Shown: positions 56,590 through 64,000 of the stretch, piece by piece
Position numbering within the stretch: position 1 is the stretch's first letter
Layout of the letters: every line of letters begins with the position of its first letter
DNA from: Wolfiporia cocos
Lineage: Eukaryota > Basidiomycota > Agaricomycetes > Polyporales > Phaeolaceae
Assembly: GCA_029448655.1 (NCBI GenBank)
Contig: JACCLO010000009.1
Span: 62,001 to 126,000 of the forward strand
Length of the DNA stretch: 64,000 bases
Direction: 5' to 3'
Made by a program: the position numbers and the translations under genes
The notes under the pieces: model-generated
Told to the model about the DNA's origin: nothing
Seen by the model: the letters and a program-made list of their open reading frames with translations, nothing else
Database searches by the model: none

Positions 56590-57780
56590 CTACTTGCCTG
56601 TGCTGCCAAAACCCTTTGTACCTCGTTGACCTTGTTGACCGTGCAAGAGATTGTAAGCGGTGGGCGACGAGACATGTTCTTCAGGATAGTACATCCGATG
56701 AACTAGTAGCTGGGCTACTTTGTCTTTTGCCTTAACTTCGTATGCGGTTGATCCAAGGTTATGAATCATGACTTTGACTTCCCCTCTATAGTCCCAGTCG
56801 ATAACTCCTCCAAGTACGATTAGGCTTTGTTTAGCCATGCTAGACCGTGTTGCCAGTTGTCCGTAATGCCCGTAAGGGAACAGAACTTGAAGTCCTGTTG
56901 ATATGGTGGCGGTTTGGCCGGGTTGGATGGTTAATCCTTCCATAGCATAAATATCGTATCCAGCGGAGTGTGGGGTTCCTTTTACAGGATAGAGTGGAGC
57001 CGCATCTTTGTCACCGAATGGTACGGCGAATTCCAGATAGTCATTGAAGACGATGTTGTCTTCTACGAAGTTTCCGTACGGATCTCTTTTCAGCCATCGG
57101 CTGGTGGGTTTGACTGGCCTCTCCTCATCGGAGTCGTAACCCTCGGATTCGTCGTCTACGTTGTCCGAGTGCATGGGCCAGTCATCAGGCCAGAGGTAAC
57201 GATCTCCCACTTTCCAGTTAGGATCATCGTCGGGTTCAGCAACAGCTATAGTTCGGTGTGCTGAGAGGTGGTTTGTCTGAGCATCGAAGAACCGGGCTTT
57301 GTACTCGTCCAGTACTTCCTTAGAGTGCTCAAGGTTTTCTTCGGGTTCCCATGTATCATCCTTAGACGTAGTGTCTGACCATCGGACGAGGTACTCAAGT
57401 TTCCCTCTTCGCTTCCGATGGTTAAGGATTTCCGATACTTCCCATTCTCTGTCGTCGTCCTCTGGTACTTCAGGAGACGGCGGCCGATCTTCGGTTTGGA
57501 CGTATGGTACTAGCTTGGATGCGTGGAATACCGGGTGATATTGACGATATTGTGACCCCATTGTTAGTCTGAAGGTCACCGGCGATAAGATTTCTGCAAT
57601 CTTGAAAGGGCCGATATATCGTGGGGCCAGACTCTTTTCAGATGTCTGGTAGTCCTTAGTACTGAGTAGTACTTTATCACCAACGCGTAGATCGAGTTGT
57701 TTGTGTCCTCGATCGCTGTACCATTTCCATCGTTCAGAAGCTACTTGCATGGCGGCTTTCGCTTCTTGTTGTGCTTTCCA
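56590..57780 (-). CDS. C-terminal pol segment: GPY/F, chromodomain and dUTPase, cut off by a stop
   Basis: In frame with pol but separated from it by the stop at 57781-57783. It starts WKAQQEAKAA and continues with the integrase C-terminal module (LSTKDYQTSEK, YIGPFKIAEIL). A chromodomain follows at about 57300-57470 (EWEVSEILNHRKRRGKLEYL, VRWSDTTSKDDTWEPEENL), which directs integration to modified histones in related elements. The last 130 residues (about 56593-56990) form a dUTPase with five motifs in order: AGYDIYA, ATRSSMA, GGVIDWDYRGEVKV, KDKVAQLLV and RGTKGFGSTGK. dUTPase hydrolyses dUTP to dUMP and limits uracil in newly made DNA. An internal ATG at 57750 could allow separate translation, but no signal for it is evident. 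Confidence 0.9.
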   Translation of the reverse strand, partial: WKAQQEAKAAMQVASERWKWYSDRGHKQLDLRVGDKVLLSTKDYQTSEKSLAPRYIGPFKIAEILSPVTFRLTMGSQYRQYHPVFHASKLVPYVQTEDRPPSPEVPEDDDREWEVSEILNHRKRRGKLEYLVRWSDTTSKDDTWEPEENLEHSKEVLDEYKARFFDAQTNHLSAHRTIAVAEPDDDPNWKVGDRYLWPDDWPMHSDNVDDESEGYDSDEERPVKPTSRWLKRDPYGNFVEDNIVFNDYLEFAVPFGDKDAAPLYPVKGTPHSAGYDIYAMEGLTIQPGQTATISTGLQVLFPYGHYGQLATRSSMAKQSLIVLGGVIDWDYRGEVKVMIHNLGSTAYEVKAKDKVAQLLVHRMYYPEEHVSSPTAYNLLHGQQGQRGTKGFGSTGK

Positions 57781-60700
57781 TCATTCGTGTGCGATGTCGT
57801 TTAAGTCAGGATTGACTGTGCGGGGGAGTTCCTGATCGCTAGGTCCAGCCAGGGGGTGTCTACCTAGTTCGACAAAGAAGGGCGAGTGTCTGGTAGTTTC
57901 CGACGCTACGTTGTTGTAAGCAAACTCTGTGGTCGGCAAGAGTCTACTCCAATTGTCTTTTCTATACGAATTGACGTAGCAGCGAAGGTACTGTTCCAAG
58001 GTTTGATTAACCCTCTCCGTCTGTCCATCGGTTTGCGGATGATAAGCTGTTGACATCGAATGTTCGATATTGAGGAATTGACAGAATTCCTTGAACAGCT
58101 TTGACGCGAATTGGATGCCTCTATCACTAATGATCTGTCGAGGCAGGCCGTGTAACGGGTAAACCCGTGTATACAAGATGTCAGCCAAATCCTTTGTTCC
58201 AAACTTGGAACTGATCGGATAGAAATGCGCCCTTTTCGTTAGTCGATCCACTACAACCATAATGGAGTCGTAAGTCTTCTTGTTATCGATAGACTTTGGT
58301 AGATACATGATGAAGTCGATTGTAATGACTTCCCATGGCTGGGTTGGTACGGGATTAGGTTTAAGTAATCCGTACGGCTTCTCAGGACGACTCTTCATCT
58401 TTTGACAGATGTCGCATTCCTGAACGTACTTCTTGACGAACGTTGATATGCCTGGCCACCAGAAGTTACGAGTTACTAGTTCGTAGGTCTTCCAGCGTCC
58501 GAAGTGACCAGCAGTGATGTGGTCGTGGTGTGCGGCTACTACGCGTCGGCGTGTCTGCTCGACGTTAGGGACGTAGACTTTGCCCTTGTGTAGTAGTAAG
58601 CCGTTCTCGTAGTTCCAGTCTTGGAGCTCTTTCTTGAATTCCCTTGGTCCCGATGAGAGAAGGGATTGATAGGACGAAGTTAGCTTGTCGTCTTGTAATG
58701 CTAAGCGGATAGCCTCGAGTAAGGACTGGTTAGAGTCTTGGGCCAAAGACGTAGTTTCGTCAGAAGAGGTTTCCAGGGCCCGAATGGCGAATTCGGTCGC
58801 AAAAAATTCCGGTTTAAGGAGGATTTTATCCCTGTTATCGAGTTCCACCCCCTCTTCATGATCTGGCCTCCTGGACAGAGGATCCGCGGTAAGCATTGTC
58901 TTTCCGGGCTTGTGATACAACTTGAAGTTGAATCGAGTTAGGTATAGTGCCCAACGTGCCTGTCGTCTAGTAAGCTTTTGCGCCGTCTTGAAGTATGTAA
59001 GATTTGCGTGATCTGTCCATACTTCGAATACCTTGGGGTGCCCCTCGAGGTAATGACGCCATTCTTCGAGTGAACGAATAATGGCAAGGAGTTCCTTGTC
59101 ATATATCTCGTAGTTGCGTTCGGCTTCAGTCATAGACTTGCTATAGTAAGCAACAGGATGGTATAAACCATCCTTAGGGTCTAGTTGTGAAAGGACTGAG
59201 CCGGTTGCAAAGTCGGAGGCATCGGACTCGATCCTGAAAGGCGAGTCTTGGTCTGGTATTCTAAGAATTGGCGCAGACGTAAAGGCCTTTTTCAGGTCCT
59301 CAAACGCCTGTTGCTCCTTCTCACCCCAAGCCCATTTCTGGTTCTTGCGGGTGAGCTGTGTGAGTGGTTTGGCCTTGTAAGAAAAGTCCTTGATAAATCG
59401 CCTATAGAAATTGGCGAAGCCTAAGAAGGCTTGGACTTCCTTGACCTTGGTTGGTTGAGGCCAATCAAGAACCCCTGCGTACTTCTTTGGGTCCATTGCA
59501 ACGGAGTTATGGGAGATAATCATTCCCAAGTACTCGATGGACTTCTGTTCGAAGAAGCATTTCTCGGGTTTCGCATAGAGATCGGAATCCTGAAGTCGCT
59601 GCAATACGGCTTTGACTAGTTTCCGATGCTCTTTAAGGTCGTTTCCGAAAATAAGAATGTCGTCTAGGTAAACGATAACCTTTCCCGACTGAATGAAGTC
59701 GGAAAGGACGCTATTCATCATCGCTTGGAATGTGCCTGGCGCGTTACAAAAGCCAAAGTACATAACAGTAGCTTCATACAGCCCCCTATGGGTAATGAAG
59801 GCTGTCTTCCACTCGTCCCCTTCCTTTATCCGCACGTTGTTGTACCCCCAACGGAGGTCGATCTTCGTAAAGATTGATGCGGATGCGAGTTGATCTATCA
59901 ATTCGGATATACGAGGAATGGGATACTTGTTCTGTACTGTGATTTCGTTTAGCTTTCGATAGTCGACTACCATGCGCAGTGACCCGTCTTTCTTTGCGAC
60001 AAAGAAAACGGGCGATGCTATCGGCGATTTGGATTCTTGGATGTAACCTTTGCGAAGTTCTTCGTCAATCCACTCGTCTAAGGAGTTCTGTTGAAGCTTA
60101 GACATTGGGTAACGTTTTACGGGTTTCAGCAGTGTTGCGCCTTCAACAAAGTCGATGGCGTGGTCATAGTCCTTGCGGACAGGCATCCGCTCTGAAGCCT
60201 TGTGACTAAACACTGTCGGACCAAACTCATGATACTCTTTAGGGACTAACGATCTCCACTTTTCAGTTGAAGACGAGTCTAAGGATTCTCCATCCTTTTC
60301 GAGTATCTCTGCTACAAGTTGAGCTAGAGTTTTGTTGTCTTCGTTATCTAGCTGCGATAGCCAGTTAACAAAGGGGTTGTCGGAATCTCCTTCTCCTAGT
60401 GTGTCCAAAGGGAGATCCCATATACTGACCACTTCGTCAGGGAGTTCATCTGCCTCCTCCTCCGACGGTTTGGCGGGCCTTTGCCTTTTAGCAGCATGTA
60501 TACATTTTCCTTCTTTTGTGCACCGGTCATAAGATATCGTTCCCGCACTCCAGTCGAAGTGCGGATTATGACGTGTGAACCATTCGTACCCTAGTATAAG
60601 ATCTTGACCACTAAGTTTTGTTACGGCGAGACCAATAGTCTCCTTATGAATGCCGTGGACCATGAAGGCCTTAACTAAAGTGTCAATCTTTCCCGCTTTG

Positions 60701-60972
60701 TTGTAGGTGCCGTCTGCATTATGAACGTTAATGACAGGGCGAAGTGGTTGGGTTAACAGGTTATGGGTGGTGACGAAGTCGGAATTAATGACGCTTATTT
60801 GAGCGCCACTATCTACAAGCGCTGTAGCCTGTACTTTCTTTCCATATACCCAGAGATCCACGCTAATCTTGAAGGATGTAGCAGGGTCGCGCGATTGATT
60901 GTGATAAATATTATTGATCTCTGCAGTGGGTATAATACAACTACGCTCGGTCATCGTACATGGACAGGCCAT
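57781..60972 (-). CDS. pol: Gypsy pol polyprotein: protease, reverse transcriptase, RNase H, integrase
   Basis: 1063 residues from the ATG at 60972 to a stop at 57781. Protease with LVDSGAQISVIN lies near residue 55. Reverse transcriptase has SPVFFVAKKDGSLRMVVDYR, FTKIDLRWGYNNVRI, the YFGFCNAPGTFQ block and the active site YLDDILIF. RNase H has RIESDASDFATGSVLSQ and ERNYEIYDKELLAI. Integrase has the zinc finger (HHDHITAGHFGRWKT, CDICQKMK) and the core acids in TIDFIMYLP, SDRGIQFAS and HPQTDGQTERVNQ. The stop TGA stands where the chain should continue HER-WKAQQ, most simply a CGA (Arg) to TGA change. All catalytic residues seen are intact. The ATG overlaps the gag stop (TGATG). Confidence 0.93.
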   Translation of the reverse strand: MACPCTMTERSCIIPTAEINNIYHNQSRDPATSFKISVDLWVYGKKVQATALVDSGAQISVINSDFVTTHNLLTQPLRPVINVHNADGTYNKAGKIDTLVKAFMVHGIHKETIGLAVTKLSGQDLILGYEWFTRHNPHFDWSAGTISYDRCTKEGKCIHAAKRQRPAKPSEEEADELPDEVVSIWDLPLDTLGEGDSDNPFVNWLSQLDNEDNKTLAQLVAEILEKDGESLDSSSTEKWRSLVPKEYHEFGPTVFSHKASERMPVRKDYDHAIDFVEGATLLKPVKRYPMSKLQQNSLDEWIDEELRKGYIQESKSPIASPVFFVAKKDGSLRMVVDYRKLNEITVQNKYPIPRISELIDQLASASIFTKIDLRWGYNNVRIKEGDEWKTAFITHRGLYEATVMYFGFCNAPGTFQAMMNSVLSDFIQSGKVIVYLDDILIFGNDLKEHRKLVKAVLQRLQDSDLYAKPEKCFFEQKSIEYLGMIISHNSVAMDPKKYAGVLDWPQPTKVKEVQAFLGFANFYRRFIKDFSYKAKPLTQLTRKNQKWAWGEKEQQAFEDLKKAFTSAPILRIPDQDSPFRIESDASDFATGSVLSQLDPKDGLYHPVAYYSKSMTEAERNYEIYDKELLAIIRSLEEWRHYLEGHPKVFEVWTDHANLTYFKTAQKLTRRQARWALYLTRFNFKLYHKPGKTMLTADPLSRRPDHEEGVELDNRDKILLKPEFFATEFAIRALETSSDETTSLAQDSNQSLLEAIRLALQDDKLTSSYQSLLSSGPREFKKELQDWNYENGLLLHKGKVYVPNVEQTRRRVVAAHHDHITAGHFGRWKTYELVTRNFWWPGISTFVKKYVQECDICQKMKSRPEKPYGLLKPNPVPTQPWEVITIDFIMYLPKSIDNKKTYDSIMVVVDRLTKRAHFYPISSKFGTKDLADILYTRVYPLHGLPRQIISDRGIQFASKLFKEFCQFLNIEHSMSTAYHPQTDGQTERVNQTLEQYLRCYVNSYRKDNWSRLLPTTEFAYNNVASETTRHSPFFVELGRHPLAGPSDQELPRTVNPDLNDIAHE

Positions 60973-60974
60973 CA
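60970..60974 (-). promoter_or_regulatory. gag stop/pol start overlap TGATG
   Basis: The gag stop TGA and the pol ATG share two bases (minus strand GTATGTGATGGCC). The pol frame is minus one relative to gag. This arrangement suits termination-reinitiation or a minus-one shift. No slippery heptamer was recognised next to it. Confidence 0.5.
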
Positions 60975-62879
60975 CATACGATCGTAGTAAAAATCCGAAG
61001 TATATTTTTTCTTTAAGAGCCGCTTCGGCGGCTCCGAGAGGGTGGACTGGTGAACGATAACACCAGTCGTGTCGGGGACGGTATCGTTGTCGGCGTCCGA
61101 GTCCGTGCCCGCGACCTCCTCGATATGCGCGCGGGTGAGCGTCCCCACGGTGGATGTGGTCGCGCTCTGCCCCTCTTCGTTGTCCTCCTCGTCCGTCTCA
61201 TATCTTTCAATGATGCGGACGAATCGGCGCTTTTTGCCGTCGTTAGCAGGTGCCGGCCTGCTCGACGTTGACGATGTGTTTGATGACGACCCGGCTGTCG
61301 TCTTGGGCGCTGAGGGGGCGGTTCCCTTCGGCTGACCCTTCCATTTGCAGTCGTTCCAACCAGTCGTACAGTTGTCACGGCCGCACTGGGCGCACTTGTG
61401 GGGGGGAGAGACTAGAATCCTCTTCCCATCCTTCTTGAGGACCCACGAGGCGTCGGGCCTAGCGTTGTCGGGCAAATTCTGCCCTGCCTTCTTTGCCTTG
61501 GTGCCCCCACCGCTGGCGGTCTTTTCAGATCCGCTGGTTTGGGACGTAGTGATAGTGGCGGCCTTCTTGCCGCCCGAGCTTCCCTCCACCTTCTTCGTCT
61601 CCTTCTTCCCGTCTTCGAAGATACTCCCGGTAATTGCGTCGGGGTACGCGTCCTTGTAGAACTCGATTGCCATATCGAGGTATTTTTCCCACTCGGTGGG
61701 GGCGGGGTGCTTGATAATCTTCAACATCGAGAAGCCATCGCGTACCTTTTCGGGTAACGCGTCCTTGAGCTCCTCCAGCACCGTCGAGTTCTCGGACTTC
61801 GCCGCTTTGACAAGTTGGCGAAGTCTTTCCGCGTATGTGAAGAAGTTGGCTTTCGCCTTCTTCTTCCCCTCGTCGCCAAAATACCCTTTGATCTCTTTAC
61901 GGGCCACCTCCTGGTCCGTCTTCTTCCCGTAGACGCGCTCCATGTCGTCCTCGAACTCCTTCCACGTTCCTAGGGACTTCGTTACGTCTACCGAATCCCT
62001 AATCCTCTTTTCCTGATATTGGAACGCCGACCCTGATAGACGCTGCAGGGCTTCGACGATCTGCTCCCGCTCCTGGTAGATTTTCGCTACCGAGAAGTAC
62101 ATGATGCACTTCTGGAGCCATTCCTTTACCGGGATCTTGGATCCGTCACCGGTGAAGGTCGGTGGGGGCGTCGCCTTGGGGCGGAGAGGTGCTACTCCGG
62201 AAGGAGCAGCGGTGGTGGTGGAAGTGGAGGCCACTGTCGTTGTGGCAGCGGCCTCGAGTTTGGCGAGGCGATCGGCGAGATCGCGCGTGGTTGTGGACTC
62301 CAATTTTCGGAGTCTGGTGAGGGCGGAGTCGAGGTCGTCGCGGGTCGACTTGACCCGGTTTTCTGATGCTGCCAGGCGCGCCTCCAGGAACTTGGTGTAC
62401 TGGCGGTGCTCATCTGCCCTGTGAAGGACGAGACGTAGCCTGGAGTCAAGAGCATATCGGAACCGACGAAGTTCCTCGTCTGTATACCTCGCTGCGACGT
62501 TCGCGTTCTCGCTCATGAAATTGAGACACATTTGAAATGTCTGTCGGAGGGCGGCATGTTCTCCCTCGGGTATGGAGTCATATGCGTCTTCTGCTACCTC
62601 GAATTCCTCCCTGACGGGTAGGACTTCCTGACTCTCGAACTCCAAAGCCGTGTAGTCGCCGAAAATCGGCGGTAACTGCTCGTTCCCTACTACGGGGCCC
62701 GAGAAGTGAGTCGGCCAGAGTTCTGATGGGGGGAGTCTGGGGCGAGGGGCTGATCGGGGAGCGGGCGTGCGTGGTGCACGTGTGACGGGCGTGGGGGAGG
62801 TGGTTCGTTCCGGGGTGTGCACGGGTGTGTTGACCGCGGTGCGCGATCCGGAAGCTTCGGGTTGGGGTGTTTGCGACAT
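60972..62879 (-). CDS. gag: Gypsy gag
   Basis: 635 residues from the ATG at 62877-62879 (MSQTPQPEASGSRT). Frame extends further upstream only through non-ATG codons. It has a Pro/Thr-rich N-terminus, a coiled-coil with LRKLESTTTRDLADRLAKLE, and a capsid-like helical domain (PPTFTGDGSKIPVKEWLQK, the usual gypsy gag start motif, then ALQRLSGSAFQY and YLDMAIEFYKD). A Lys-rich linker precedes a zinc-knuckle-like CAQCGRDNCTTGWNDC with four Cys and no His. Ends YYYDRM-like (FYYDRM) at 60972. Encodes the particle protein that packages element RNA. Confidence 0.9.
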   Translation of the reverse strand: MSQTPQPEASGSRTAVNTPVHTPERTTSPTPVTRAPRTPAPRSAPRPRLPPSELWPTHFSGPVVGNEQLPPIFGDYTALEFESQEVLPVREEFEVAEDAYDSIPEGEHAALRQTFQMCLNFMSENANVAARYTDEELRRFRYALDSRLRLVLHRADEHRQYTKFLEARLAASENRVKSTRDDLDSALTRLRKLESTTTRDLADRLAKLEAAATTTVASTSTTTAAPSGVAPLRPKATPPPTFTGDGSKIPVKEWLQKCIMYFSVAKIYQEREQIVEALQRLSGSAFQYQEKRIRDSVDVTKSLGTWKEFEDDMERVYGKKTDQEVARKEIKGYFGDEGKKKAKANFFTYAERLRQLVKAAKSENSTVLEELKDALPEKVRDGFSMLKIIKHPAPTEWEKYLDMAIEFYKDAYPDAITGSIFEDGKKETKKVEGSSGGKKAATITTSQTSGSEKTASGGGTKAKKAGQNLPDNARPDASWVLKKDGKRILVSPPHKCAQCGRDNCTTGWNDCKWKGQPKGTAPSAPKTTAGSSSNTSSTSSRPAPANDGKKRRFVRIIERYETDEEDNEEGQSATTSTVGTLTRAHIEEVAGTDSDADNDTVPDTTGVIVHQSTLSEPPKRLLKKKYTSDFYYDRM

Positions 62880-63073
62880 GGCTAACAACCTGGTGAGCAC
62901 TTGTTTGATAAAAGCGCGGGACAGCCTGTAAAAGGAGGAGAACCGAGCCAAAAAGGTGCGTAATTACTAAAATTATCTACTGCCATGTGTTGTGCCTTTC
63001 TTGAGCGCGAGCTTGAAGTCACACAATAAGATGCGTTAAAGCAAGACCCCTTCTCAGGTGGTCTGCGAGGGTT
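62880..63073. other. Spacer between the extra ORF and gag
   Basis: Non-coding leader upstream of the gag ATG. It contains a pyrimidine-rich acceptor-like sequence on the minus strand (TCCTCCTTTTACAG) about 50 bases before the ATG, which would allow a spliced gag mRNA. That is inference. Confidence 0.4.
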
Positions 63074-63976
63074 TTACATTTGGTGGACCGGGAACCATAC
63101 ATTGAGGGCGTTGAGTCCCCGTATAATACGCTGTATGTGCTCCCTATCTACGCTAGGATACCCAGTCATGAAGTTCCCTATAATCTTACAGTTCTTAACT
63201 AACAAGCGCATTTGCTTGTTATCGATTCGATCCATAAGGACAGCCTCGATGAAACCCTTGCATACCGTTTGGAGATCCCGTATAAGGTTGGTTACCTCAT
63301 AGGTGGAATGTCCGTTACAGAGATCCGCGTTCGCCACGATGCAGGTATACACCGGGGACAATACTTTCGCGGTCTCTAGTAGCGTGGGTATCACCTTGGC
63401 ACCCCAATCGAACTTCTTCTCCGTGCAGGAGATGTCGAAGACGTTGAAGTCTCGAGGGATGTCGTAGAGACGTCTTTCCGCCCACTCGGCCCGCGGCAAG
63501 CGGACGAGGTCGACGATTTTCTGGAGTTCGTCGGGCGTGAGGATGCGGTTCATAAGCAACTGATCGGGGGGCGGGGGCGCGCGTCTGGCGCGAGAAGCGG
63601 CGTCGGCCTCGACGTGGCGGGCTACTTCGGTTTCTTCCTCTAAACGTCGCTCGCGGGCGCGCTTAGCAGAAAGGGCCGCGTACTCTCGCATGGCCTTGGC
63701 TTCTTCCTCCGCGATCTGCTGGTTCCTTGTTTTGATGGTTGCGGGGCCGAGGCGAGGCCCATGGTACTTGGGCTTCCGGATGAGGTCTTCTACCTCCTTT
63801 CGGCTCTTGGACGGAATGTCCCAGAGCTCTGGTTTGCCGTTGGCCGCGTTGGTAACGACCATCTTATCCGGCATCTTGCCGGTGTCACCCTTCTGCTTCT
63901 GCTTCTTGACGATCGGGCCGGCCCTCAGGCGAGCCTCGACCATCTTGATGGACTTCTCTTGTCGCTCGGCAGGCAT
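63074..63976 (-). CDS. Unrecognised ORF upstream of gag inside the gypsy element
   Basis: 300 residues from the ATG at 63974-63976. The frame stays open upstream to the window edge, so a longer protein is possible. The N-terminal 60 residues are basic (VKKQKQKGDTGKMPDKMV). A highly charged helical stretch (QQIAEEEAKAMREYAALSAK, ARERRLEEETEVARH) follows, then a Pro-rich hinge (APPPPDQ). The C-terminal 150 residues are globular-looking, with WAERRLYDIPRDFNVFDISC, two to three Cys (CIVANADLCNG) and LLVKNCKIIGNFMTGYPSVD. No zinc finger, protease, envelope signal peptide or membrane helix is seen. It lies 5' of gag on the same strand. Function unknown. It could be a retrotransposon accessory protein or a captured host sequence. 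Confidence 0.7.
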   Translation of the reverse strand: MPAERQEKSIKMVEARLRAGPIVKKQKQKGDTGKMPDKMVVTNAANGKPELWDIPSKSRKEVEDLIRKPKYHGPRLGPATIKTRNQQIAEEEAKAMREYAALSAKRARERRLEEETEVARHVEADAASRARRAPPPPDQLLMNRILTPDELQKIVDLVRLPRAEWAERRLYDIPRDFNVFDISCTEKKFDWGAKVIPTLLETAKVLSPVYTCIVANADLCNGHSTYEVTNLIRDLQTVCKGFIEAVLMDRIDNKQMRLLVKNCKIIGNFMTGYPSVDREHIQRIIRGLNALNVWFPVHQM

Positions 63977-64000
63977 GGCTGTGTAACTACGTGAGAAAGC

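Larger units (their letters stand above)
55906..64000 (-). mobile_element. Chromodomain Ty3/gypsy retrotransposon with dUTPase, 5' LTR outside the window
   Basis: From the right edge to the left it reads: an unrecognised ORF (63976-63074), gag (62879-60972), pol with protease, reverse transcriptase, RNase H and integrase (60972-57781), a chromodomain/dUTPase tail (57780-56590), purine tract, and 3' LTR (56508-55906). It inserted into the shredded ORF1-like gene. The 5-base target copy at the visible end would be CCCTC (55901-55905). No LTR end (CTGCGTCA on the minus strand) is found between gag and the right edge, so the extra ORF lies inside the element if it is complete. One stop in pol makes this copy probably non-autonomous. 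Confidence 0.92.

Noticed and set aside
60975..60975. A GTG codon just before the pol ATG as the start of pol
   Set aside because: Non-ATG initiation is not needed. The ATG at 60972 overlaps the gag stop and precedes the protease.

Overview
The window is nuclear DNA of a filamentous basidiomycete, most likely an agaricomycete. The evidence is genes with many 47-63 base GT-AG introns, an expanded family of F-box-like leucine-rich proteins, a fungal-type (FunK1-like) kinase, an SLMAP/Far9-type FHA protein, and a heavy load of fungal LTR and hAT transposons. The genus cannot be named from the sequence alone.

Layout. 1-18 kb is a transposon graveyard: a piece of Ty3/gypsy pol at the left edge, a non-autonomous hAT element carrying a second hAT MITE, three solo LTRs (one of them splitting a DDE transposase remnant), a hAT transposase C-terminus abutting a broken HGH1 gene, and an intact dienelactone hydrolase gene. 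18.5-36.2 kb is a gene island: a mitochondrial-type short-chain dehydrogenase, a Crinkler-like header fused to a FunK1-like kinase, an F-box protein, a tail-anchored FHA protein, a second F-box protein and a 15-exon amino-acid permease. 36.8-48 kb is again transposon-rich, with a third F-box gene at 42.2 kb, further hAT MITEs, solo LTRs and a tRNA-like inverted repeat. 48-55.9 kb is one degenerate ORF1/gag-like reading frame shredded by successive LTR insertions, most with a matching 5-base target duplication. 55.9-64 kb is most of a minus-strand chromodomain Ty3/gypsy element whose 5' LTR lies beyond the right edge.

The gypsy element is the most unusual object. Its polyprotein runs protease, reverse transcriptase, RNase H, integrase, chromodomain and then a dUTPase domain with all five family motifs. 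It also carries an unrecognised ORF of at least 300 codons upstream of gag. One CGA-to-TGA-type change interrupts pol just before the chromodomain/dUTPase tail.

The intact host genes do not form a pathway. They look like ordinary housekeeping or accessory genes in a pocket between transposon blocks. The three F-box genes are paralogues that share the position of their single intron. Exon structures given here were derived by hand from splice signals and reading-frame continuity. Product names rest on motifs recognised by eye, without database searches.
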